This document shows positions 56,338 through 64,000 of a stretch of DNA of 64,000 bases, in pieces. The notes beneath the pieces were generated by a model. That model did not search any database and had not been told where the DNA came from. It worked only from the letters and a program-made list of their open reading frames with translations. Made by a program: the position numbers and the translations under genes. This DNA comes from Hygrophila difformis (Eukaryota > Streptophyta > Magnoliopsida > Lamiales > Acanthaceae), in assembly GCA_030278955.1 (NCBI GenBank), contig JAOANR010000010.1, positions 18,072,444 to 18,136,443 of the forward strand, written 5' to 3'. The stretch's first letter is position 1. The number at the start of each line of letters is the position of its first letter.

Positions 56338-59094
56338 TTGACGAGGTACAAGGCTATCATCGAATGCCAGAAGCAGAAGATCTCGTTGGCGAAAAGTCGC
56401 GGAAAGAAGGTCATTTACTATATGCAGCCTCAGAAGAAGGGTGCCAAGATAGTAAGTGCATTAAAGTTCTGCAATCTCATGCAGAAGGGATACCAACTGT
56501 ACGCGTGCTACGTGCATAATCTGGAAGGCGAGGAGAACAAGATCGACAATATCCCCGTCGTGAACGAATACCCAGATGTCTTCCCGGAGGATATCCCAGG
56601 AATGCCTCCTGAGCGAGAAGTGGAGTTCACGATCGATCTCGTGCCCGGAATCGAACCGGTGTCGAAGGCACCATATCGCATGGCGCCTGCTGAGATGAAG
56701 GAGCTGAAAGAACAACTAGAGGAGTTGTTATCTAAGGGATATATTCGGCCGAGCACATCACCATGGGGAGCTCCAGTCCTGTTCGTGAAAAAGAAGGACG
56801 GCGGACTCCGATTGTGCATCGACTACCGAGGTCTTAATCAAGTGACGATTAAGAACAAGTACCCGCTACCTAGGATCGAAGATCTCTTCGATCAACTGAA
56901 AGGAGCGTCGGTATTTTCAAAGGTTGATCTAAGGTCGGGATACCACCAATTGCGTATCGCCGAGAACGATATACCCAAGACAGGTTTCCGAACAAGATAT
57001 GGGCACTACGAATTCACCGTAATGTCCTTCGGTCTGACTAATGCTCCCGCAGTATTCATGAACCTCATGAATAGCGTTTTCCGAGAGTTACTAGACACAT
57101 GTGTAGTCGTATTCATCGACGACATTCTAGTTTACTCGAGGAATGAGGAAGAGCATAGCAGTCATTTGCACCAAGTACTCGGACTTTTGAGGAAGAATCA
57201 ACTCTACGCGAAGCTGTCTAAGTGCGAGTTTTGGAAGAATGAAGTCGCTTTCCTAGGTCATATAGTATCGGCTAAAGGAGTATCAGTCGATCCGGCAAAG
57301 ATATCAGCAGTGTCTGATTGGCCGGCACCAACAAACCAGACCGAGGTAAGAAGTTTCCTAGGTCTAGCCGGATACTACCGAAGGTTTGTGAAGGACTTTT
57401 CCAAAATTGCGAGACCGATGACCCAATTGCTGAAGAAAGGATTGAAGTTTGATTGGACAGCTGAGTGTGAACAGTCATTCCGTGAGCTTAAGGGGAGACT
57501 CACATCAGCACCGGTCTTAGCGTTGCCATCAGAGACTGAGGATTTTGAGGTGTATAGCGACGCCTCGAAGGAAGGTCTAGGTTGCGTGCTAATGCAAAAC
57601 CATAGAGTGATTGCTTATGCATCTAGGCAACTCAAGACGCACGAGGTAAACTACCCGACACATGATCTGGAACTGGCAGCGGTAGTGTTCGCTCTTAAGA
57701 TCTGGCGACACTATCTATATGGACGAACTTGTCGGATGTTTACAGACCACAAAAGCCTCAAGTATATATTTACTCAGAAAGAGTTAAATATGAGGCAGAG
57801 GAGATGGCTCGAGCTGATCAAGGATTACGATCTGGATATAGCCTACCATGAAGGCAAGGCGAACGTCGTAGCGGATGCGTTGAGTCGCAAGACGAGGCAC
57901 ACGGCGAACACACTCATTCTACCTTCGGGACTGTATATGGACCTAGCTAAGTTAGATACTGAACTAGTCCATTATGGAACCGTGGTGGAGACAGTGAACG
58001 CCATAACAGTTGAATCTACCGTATTTGACGAGATTCGAGAAGCCCAACCGGACGACGAGAATCTCCAGAGGATCAAAGGAAAAATAAGTGAAGGAAAGGC
58101 GGTAGGATTCACGATCCATGAAGACGGAAGTGTTCGTTTTAAAGGAAGATGGTGCGTTCCTCATAAGTGCGAGGAATTGAAGAGGAAGCTTATGGAAGAA
58201 GGCCACAGTACACCTTATTCAGTCCACCCTGGTGGGGATAAGTTGTACAAAGACTTAAAGAAAATCTATTGGTGGCCGCGGATGAAGAAGGATGTTGCCG
58301 ACTTTGTGGCTAAGTGTATAACCTGTCAGAAGGTGAAGGCAGTAAGGCAAAAACCGCTAGGATTGGTAAAGCCATTGGAGATCCCAAGCTGGAAGTGGGA
58401 CAGCATCTCCATGGATTTTGTTTCGGGGTTGCCAAGATCTCCCCGAGGAATGAATAAGATTTGGGTAATAGTTGACCGGTTAACAAAGACCGCCATTTTC
58501 ATACCAATGAAGGAAAATTGGTCGATGGATCAACTAGCTAAGGCATACATCGAGAATGTGGTCCGAAGGCACGGAGTACCGCATGATATTATCTCAGACC
58601 GAGATAGTAGATTCGTCTCCAACTTCTGGACTAAACTACAAGAAGCCTTAGGAACCCAAATCAAGATGAGCACAGCTTTTCATCCAATGACGGACGGTCA
58701 GACCGAGCGCACGATTCAGACGCTCGAAGACATGCTAAGAGCGTGTGTACTCGAATTCAAGGGAAGTTGGGAAGACCACTTGCCGTTGATTGAATTCTCG
58801 TACAACAACAGTTACCACGCTAGCATAGGCATGGCACCGTTCCAAGCGCTTTACGGACGGAAGTGTCGTAGTCCGTTGTGCTGGACGAAGGATGATGATT
58901 CGGTAGTTGTTGGACCGCAGCTCATTGAGGAAATGAATAGCAAGATCAAGGTGGTTCAACAGAAAATGAAAGCCGCACAAGATAGGCAGAAGAGCTACGC
59001 CGACACTAGGCGGCAAGAGTTAGAATTCGAGGTGGGAGACAAGGTTATGCTGAAAGTATCGCCCATGAAGGGAGTGATGCGATTCGGTAAATGA
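56338..59094 (+). CDS. Reverse transcriptase, RNase H and integrase of the chromovirus
   Basis: 918 codons open, numbered here from 56338. Reverse transcriptase about 105-300 with catalytic Asp 197 ([11 protein letters not shown]) and Asp 261-262 ([10 protein letters not shown]). RNase H about 400-520 with Asp 408 (YSDAS), Glu 445, Asp 470 and Asp 513. Integrase zinc region His 623, His 630, Cys 660, Cys 663. Integrase core Asp 693 (SMDFVSGLP), Asp 754 (SDRDSRF) and Glu 790 (DGQTER). All expected catalytic residues are present. No internal ATG start is implied; the segment is the middle of a polyprotein. The TGA at 59092-59094 stands where a basic residue is usual and cuts off the integrase tail and chromodomain. 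Confidence 0.94.
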   Translation: MTRYKAIIECQKQKISLAKSRGKKVIYYMQPQKKGAKIVSALKFCNLMQKGYQLYACYVHNLEGEENKIDNIPVVNEYPDVFPEDIPGMPPEREVEFTIDLVPGIEPVSKAPYRMAPAEMKELKEQLEELLSKGYIRPSTSPWGAPVLFVKKKDGGLRLCIDYRGLNQVTIKNKYPLPRIEDLFDQLKGASVFSKVDLRSGYHQLRIAENDIPKTGFRTRYGHYEFTVMSFGLTNAPAVFMNLMNSVFRELLDTCVVVFIDDILVYSRNEEEHSSHLHQVLGLLRKNQLYAKLSKCEFWKNEVAFLGHIVSAKGVSVDPAKISAVSDWPAPTNQTEVRSFLGLAGYYRRFVKDFSKIARPMTQLLKKGLKFDWTAECEQSFRELKGRLTSAPVLALPSETEDFEVYSDASKEGLGCVLMQNHRVIAYASRQLKTHEVNYPTHDLELAAVVFALKIWRHYLYGRTCRMFTDHKSLKYIFTQKELNMRQRRWLELIKDYDLDIAYHEGKANVVADALSRKTRHTANTLILPSGLYMDLAKLDTELVHYGTVVETVNAITVESTVFDEIREAQPDDENLQRIKGKISEGKAVGFTIHEDGSVRFKGRWCVPHKCEELKRKLMEEGHSTPYSVHPGGDKLYKDLKKIYWWPRMKKDVADFVAKCITCQKVKAVRQKPLGLVKPLEIPSWKWDSISMDFVSGLPRSPRGMNKIWVIVDRLTKTAIFIPMKENWSMDQLAKAYIENVVRRHGVPHDIISDRDSRFVSNFWTKLQEALGTQIKMSTAFHPMTDGQTERTIQTLEDMLRACVLEFKGSWEDHLPLIEFSYNNSYHASIGMAPFQALYGRKCRSPLCWTKDDDSVVVGPQLIEEMNSKIKVVQQKMKAAQDRQKSYADTRRQELEFEVGDKVMLKVSPMKGVMRFGK

Positions 59095-59478
59095 GGGAAG
59101 CTAAGTCCTCGTTACATTGGTCCGTACGAGATTTTGGATCGTGTAGGTACCTTGGCTTATCGTTTGGCACTTCCACCAGAGTTGTCGCGAGTGCACAATG
59201 TATTCCATGTTTCTCAATTAAAGAAATATGTGCACGACCCAACTCACGTGTTGCAACCCGACGTGATTGAGCTAGATGACGACCTGACATACGAAGAGTA
59301 TCCGATCGAGGTACTTGACGTCAAGGAAAGGGTCACAAGGAACAAGACTGTGAGGATGGTGAAGATCCTATGGTCGAATCATGGCACCGAGGAAGCGACG
59401 TGGGAATTGGAAGTGGATATGAAGCAAAGATATCCCAACCTTTTCCGAAGCGACTCAGGAGCAGTTATGGGGACATAA
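59095..59478 (+). CDS. Integrase C terminus and chromodomain
   Basis: Same phase after the TGA. GKLSPRYIGPYEILDRVG and LSRVHNVFHVSQLKKY are the conserved integrase tail. YEEYPIEVLDVKERVTRNK then VKILWSNHGTEEATWELE is a chromodomain-type fold, which in chromoviruses guides insertion toward marked chromatin. This places the element in the chromovirus branch. It ends SGAVMGT with the TAA at 59476-59478. Confidence 0.88.
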   Translation, partial: GKLSPRYIGPYEILDRVGTLAYRLALPPELSRVHNVFHVSQLKKYVHDPTHVLQPDVIELDDDLTYEEYPIEVLDVKERVTRNKTVRMVKILWSNHGTEEATWELEVDMKQRYPNLFRSDSGAVMGT

Positions 59479-59487
59479 CTGCAGTCC

Positions 59488-59510
59488 TAAGGGGGAGAGG
59501 ATGTGACACC
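59488..59510 (+). other. Vestigial polypurine tract and LTR-like start
   Basis: AAGGGGGAGAGGA then TGTGACACC, 140 bp before the active polypurine tract and real LTR start. Mirrors 19751-19777. Confidence 0.7.
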
Positions 59511-59602
59511 CCGCGCAGAGTCGTCGCGAGCCGAGGTAAGAATTTTAAATTGCGAGTCTCAATAATTTCTTTGTGCCAATTATTATTTTCCGAAGTGCGA
59601 CC

Positions 59603-59641
59603 CAACTTCGAGGACGAAGTTGATTTCTAAGGAGGGTAGAC
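59603..59641 (+). other. Palindrome and active polypurine tract
   Basis: CAACTTCGAGGACGAAGTTG (59603-59622) followed by TTCTAAGGAGGGTAGAC (59625-59641) and the LTR start TGTAATACCC. Confidence 0.8.
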
Positions 59642-62258
59642 TGTAATACCCGAGAAATCAACATCGAGTATTAAATCCGAAAAATTAATTAATTGAATTA
59701 ATTAATTGGATTTAACTATCGCAACCGAAATAATTCCGGGAGAGCGGAATTAAATATTTTCGCACGATAGCAACTCGAAGAGAGTTATCGGAGTATCCAA
59801 CAAGCGGATAATCCAAATATGATTTTTAAAAGATCAAAAATCATATTATATAAAAAAAAAAAAAAGGGAGAAGAAATTCGCTACCTGGGGTGGCGCGGTG
59901 GCCGCGCGGTGGCGCGCCACCAGCGCGCCACCACCCCAGTGGCAGCAGTTCGAACGCTGCCTACGCGTTTTGGCTTGGTTTTTGCATTAAGTTCGATTTT
60001 GATGCTTTGAATCTACTCCTAACCCTTTTCCAGATGTTGGTGGATGTATTGAGACACTAATGGACGAATCTAGAAGCTTCTAGAACCCCTTTATGGCTGT
60101 GAGTTTGGAGGATGCATGCATTAGGATGATTCTTGAACCAAGGAGTGTTAGGTGATTTGGATGAGTTTTGGGGGAGTGTTTTCCAAGGGAGACTGTCATT
60201 ACTTCGTCCTTCACAGTCCCTAGGGCCTTTAAGCCACCATTGGGAACCTTAGCATCCCATTCTTTACCCTCAATCAGACCCGAAAATCCCACCCTCACTT
60301 CACTTCGAAAATTCAGATTCAAGAGAGAGTTGGTGAGAGTTTTGAGAGTGTTCTTCCTTGTTCCAGAGGTGTTGAGCGAGTTCAAGCATTCCAATCCCTT
60401 CTCCTACATTTAGGTAAGGTTGCTAAACCAATTCCTTGTTCTTTACTTCGGATTCTAGGCCCTAACATCAAGCTTTTATCCAAACACCTCAAAATAGGAT
60501 TCGTTCGGTAGATCTTGGAGGTTTGAGTCTGTTCCGGTCGAGTTTGAGGGTTCAACCAAAGAGGATTTCGACACTACACTCTTGAGAAGTAAGTTAATGA
60601 TGTGCATACCAATTTTTAGAGTGTTTGGTTGAGTATTCTTCGAGATATAGTTCGATTTGCCTCTTGTGCCAAAACTGTCAATTAGGGTTTCTTCCGAGTA
60701 GTTTAATTGTTCAGCGTTTTTCGTCAAGATCCGTTCATTTTTGGAAGCACTTGTCTAAATGAAAAATGTTCCTAACACTTTAAAGATGATGCCTGTAAAT
60801 TTTCATAATTTTTGGACTTGATTTGGTCGACGAAAACGGATCTGGTATTTTCTGCTATACTTGGTGACAGATTTAAATTCCTAGCATGTTCAGTTTTGTA
60901 GTTCATATTTCTCCTAGCTATGGTCGTTTTTGATGGTCGACTTCTTCATGAAAATTGTTCATCTATGTGTCTAGTTTACTCCTGTTAAATTTCAGAATTT
61001 TTGGAACAACCTTCGAATTGTTATGGATTTTTAAGTAAGCTGTGGTCGGATGAACAGTGGTCTTTGCACCCTTTTGAAAACAAGTTTCTGAAATGATTTT
61101 TTTTGAGTGACTTAGAGTCCGAATTTGCTAAGGCCTATTTCTGAGAAAAATGTTTATTTTGATGTCTCCTAGCACCTGTAAAATTTTCAGAATTTTTCAC
61201 AAAGTTTTACTACATTTCCTAATACGATTTTGGAAACTGCCACAGTGTAGTCTTACCGGCGAAATTTGGTTTCGTACGTTTCGGTAGTTTTTGAGTCGAT
61301 TGCTACTCTTTGATGAATCCTATGAATTCTGGAAATGTAGACATATATTGTAATGATTAAAATGTGATTTTTGAAACTTTGTGAGTTTTGATCGAGTTAG
61401 ATGTTCAATTTGGAGGGTAAGTGCACTTGGCGTGGGCTCGTTGAGCCGCCCCCTCTTTTTGGTGGCCAAAACGGCGCCAAGGAAATATTATTATGTTGCG
61501 TGATTGTATGAGTCTATACTCCTAGGTGTATCCGTAGGGGTTACCTAGGGCTCCGGAGTGTGTCTGTATAGGGTCCGCTGCTCTCACATTGTGGATACCG
61601 TCGGCTTGTGGACATAAGTGCCCAAGCGGGTAATTGATCCCAAAACGGCTAAGGCCCTGGATCGTTGATACCGGCAGCTTGTGGACATAAGCGCCCAAGC
61701 GGGTAATGTTTGGATGTCCTCGATCAAAATGAACATTGGTGTGGTAAAGTGTAAAAAGAAATCCCCGTAAATTATTTTACTCGTTGTTATATTAAATTCC
61801 TAACTTTTTATTACTCTTCTAAATCTTTAAATTTTGTTATGCTACATTAACTTACTCAGTACCGTTTGTACTGATAAATTGTTATTTCCTATTTTTTTTC
61901 CGCAGAGTAAGTGTTGGCGCATTGGGATGGGACTTTCCAAGAATAAAGACTTGTCGCATTTTACTGTTATTTTAAATTTCTGCACTTTGGACTTTGATAC
62001 TGGACTTTGGACTTTGGTTTTTGGCCGTCTGTTTGGCCCCATTTTTATTTGTTTTAGCTTCCGCACTGATTATTACTGTGATGCATGAGATACTCTGATT
62101 TTAATTCGGGCATGATTGAATAGTTTTTAAATTGTTTTGAAAAATTGATACAACTTAGCCTTAGCATTTTTCTAGATGAGCTCGGCTTGGGTCGGGTCTT
62201 GTTTAGAAAAGTGTGGCGGTAATGCCCTGGCCTGGGAAATCAAATCCGGGGTGTTACA
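59642..62258 (+). repeat. 3' LTR of the chromovirus
   Basis: 2617 bp. It differs from the 5' LTR by indels such as a shorter A run near 59855, a small insertion near 62026-62035, and scattered substitutions. The hairpin copy is at 61856-61874. Confidence 0.94.
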
Positions 62259-62263
62259 CACCA

Positions 62264-62345
62264 AGGATACCAACAAATCCCTCTTCAAACATAACACATC
62301 TTTCAGGAGGTAATGGGACTTCTTGAAAATAATTTATAGGCACAA
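62264..62345 (-). pseudogene. Possible F-box-associated domain fragment
   Basis: On the minus strand about 26 codons read INYFQEVPLPPERCV then FEEGFVGILG, which resembles the repeated F.EVPLP...GVLGG motif of FBA domains. There is no extension on either side. It lies just after the chromovirus in what may be the interior of the third Helitron copy, so it could be captured DNA. The short length makes chance similarity possible. Confidence 0.3.
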
Positions 62346-62664
62346 AATATCTCTAACTACTACCAATCAAAATCAAGACCATAAAATGGTCAAGTTTTCC
62401 ATAAAACAATCAAATTCAAAACTTCATTTCTAATTTAGTTTTTTTTAGGAAAATATTATTTTCAGCCTACTATTTGTATAACCCATTAAATTCCACCATG
62501 GCTACTGCTTTACCGAACTAACTTATTACTATAATTGTTAGTAATAATCAACAAAATGATTCTTCACTAATCTTATATTCAATTATTAACAACATAATTC
62601 TAACTTGGATAAATATTTCGAGAAATGACAAATTATTTGGAGTATGATACTTTTGAAATCACTC
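62346..62664. other. AT-rich stretch, nothing recognised
   Basis: No supported frame or repeat between the possible FBA fragment and the SINE target duplication. Confidence 0.5.
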
Positions 62665-62679
62665 AATAACAAGTACTCC

Positions 62680-62863
62680 ATGGGGTTGGTTACTTACCCT
62701 AGCGGTCAAGTCCCCCTTCTCCCAACCATATGTTATGGTTGGGAGTTCGATCCCCCACCCAACCCCTATCCCTCCCCCTTACCCCCCTTTGTAATTTGTG
62801 TGGTTTGGTCTCCCACACACATTTGCCGACACATAAGTGTCACTGTTTACCAAAAAAAATAAA
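62680..62863 (+). mobile_element. tRNA-derived SINE
   Basis: 184 bp with a perfect 15-bp target duplication AATAACAAGTACTCC (62665-62679 and 62864-62878). The head has an A-box-like CCCTAGCGGTCAAG (about 62697-62710) and a B box GAGTTCGATCC (62743-62753). The tail is A-rich after TTTACC. The inserted copy lies across the left end of a Stowaway MITE, so the MITE's first bases are duplicated. SINEs use LINE enzymes. Confidence 0.82.
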
Positions 62864-62874
62864 AATAACAAGTA

Positions 62875-63497
62875 CTCCCTATGTCTCATTTGAAATGTCC
62901 GAAAAAATTCAGGACACACAATCCAATGCATTTATCTAATACTCCATCCATCCCACTAATTCTGTCTCACTTTTCTTTTTGGTACGTCCCATTACAATTG
63001 TCACATTTCCTTTTTATGAAATAATTTAATACTCAATTACCAAACTTACCTACATCACATCACATCAATAAATAAATATATTAAAAATTCAATCCACTAT
63101 CATTAATAAATTCAACTCACAACCATCACATCATACATAAATAAATTAATAAAAAAATTAAATTCATTACAATCACACCACATAAATTACTAATTTACCC
63201 TTACTTTAAACACTAATATATCCCTACATTAAATTTAACCATCTTCACATAAAAAACCGTGTCCAAAAGAAATGAGACGTTATAAACGGGACGGAGGGAG
63301 TAATTAGTATCTTAAAATGTAGAAAAATAAAAATTATAAAAAAATAAATATTCTAAAACTATGTTAAAGGACAAATCCAACAAGATCTTAATTGATTACA
63401 TTTTTTCCAATATAACTGCAACAAAAATTTAGGTCAAACATATATAATGAACAATGTAAAAAGTCCAAATGAGACATCTGAAATGGGACAGATGGAG
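62875..63497. mobile_element. Stowaway-type MITE, outer copy
   Basis: Ends CTCCCTATGTCTCATTTGAA and, inverted, CTCCATCTGTCCCATTTCAG with TA on both sides (62873-62874, 63498-63499). A second MITE sits inside. Confidence 0.82.
62942..63300. mobile_element. Stowaway-type MITE, inner copy
   Basis: 359 bp. Ends CTCCATCCATCCCAC and, inverted, CTCCCTCCGTCCCGT with TA on both sides. Typical of the CTCCCTCCGTCC-type Stowaway families. Confidence 0.88.
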
Positions 63498-63499
63498 TA

Positions 63500-64000
63500 T
63501 AATTTAAGAATCACCATGAATTATTCGTATATGAGATAATTACATCATGTTAAGAAATAAATAATTCAAATACAGTAACATGTTATTACTGGATGACAAG
63601 GTGATTGTATACGCCTTTACATGATGACTTTATATGTATTATTTGAGTACTCTTTTAAATAATGACAAATGTACGTAACTAGAAATTTTTTCACAAACTT
63701 TACGTTGAGGAAGTAATGAGATACACAAAATGTAACAACCAAATATTGTTAAAAAATTATACAAAAGATGTGCCAATTGAAGATGAGTAAACTATGGTAA
63801 AGATAATGCGCAAGATAAGGATATTTGATAGTATACTTATTGTCATTGTATCCCGTAGCAGACATACTTAGTATAAATGTACCAATATTTGTAGAAAATA
63901 ATTCATATGAATCATGATATAATAATATATAGCTCTTGAACTCACATTGTCACCAAAATTGTTCTCGATTGGTTATTTGATGCTTTGTATTCTTTTTCAA
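63500..64000. other. AT-rich intergenic stretch
   Basis: No gene or element recognised up to the window end. Confidence 0.6.

Larger units (their letters stand above)
51151..62258 (+). mobile_element. Full-length Tekay-like Ty3/Gypsy chromovirus
   Basis: LTRs 51151-53759 and 59642-62258 begin TGTAATACCC and end GGGTGTTACA. CACCA is duplicated at 51146-51150 and 62259-62263. The primer-binding site TGGTATCAGAGCC is at 53763-53775 and the polypurine tract ends at 59641. The gag-pol frame runs 54814-59478 (1555 codon positions) in one phase with only three stops and ends in a chromodomain. An additional ORF lies at 54023-54484. The LTRs are nearly the same apart from small indels, so the element is young. 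The three stops make this copy inactive unless read through. Confidence 0.94.

Overview
The window is nuclear DNA of a flowering plant, most likely a eudicot: it carries plant LTR-retrotransposon lineages (Tekay-like and Tat-like Ty3/Gypsy, Ty1/Copia), plant LINE proteins with DUF4283 and zf-RVT-type regions, Stowaway MITEs, Helitrons, an F-box/FBA gene, and pieces of the plant genes RST1 and 9-lipoxygenase. The species cannot be named from sequence alone. About four fifths of the window is mobile DNA. The only gene that looks intact and cellular is an F-box gene at 26616-27746 (minus). Layout. 1-1874: 3' part of a LINE ORF2. 1875-4476: non-coding DNA with a lipoxygenase first-exon relic, a CT microsatellite, a GC-rich low-complexity block and an AT-rich block. 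4477-26160 (minus): a chimeric retrocopy whose 5' half is LINE ORF1 and whose 3' half is the C-terminal part of RST1, ending in a 30-nt poly(A). It is split by a nest of LTR elements. The outer element (6320-24365, TSD CAGTT) is a gag-only Gypsy element (TR-GAG type). Its 3' LTR is itself split by a Tat-like Gypsy element (6521-16953, TSD GTATC). 26161-28760: the F-box gene with a likely 5'UTR intron and TATA box. 28820-43006: a Ty1/Copia element (TSD ATATA) split by a Gypsy element with decayed coding DNA but almost identical 3.26-kb LTRs (29823-38653, TSD AATTG). 43561-46403: a TIR element holding a Helitron, which holds a Stowaway MITE. 46640-49380: an irregular minisatellite split by a hAT-like element. 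50594-51150: two Helitron 5' ends. 51151-62258: a full-length Tekay-like chromovirus (TSD CACCA) with an extra small ORF before gag and three in-frame stops. 62264-63497: a SINE beside nested Stowaway MITEs. How the parts relate. The gag-only element and the full-length chromovirus share gag, leader, end of pol, polypurine tract region and LTR start, so the second represents the kind of element that could mobilise the first. Several short inverted repeats recur at equivalent places in Gypsy families with otherwise different LTRs, in two cases with paired base changes, which points to conserved RNA structure or protein sites. The most unusual items are a run of nine tRNA-like B-box motifs in an LTR, a covarying LTR hairpin shared by three families, the LINE-RST1 chimeric retrocopy, a second vestigial polypurine tract plus LTR start in two families, a duplicated primer-binding site with a perfect palindrome, and a 153-codon acidic coiled-coil ORF ahead of gag.
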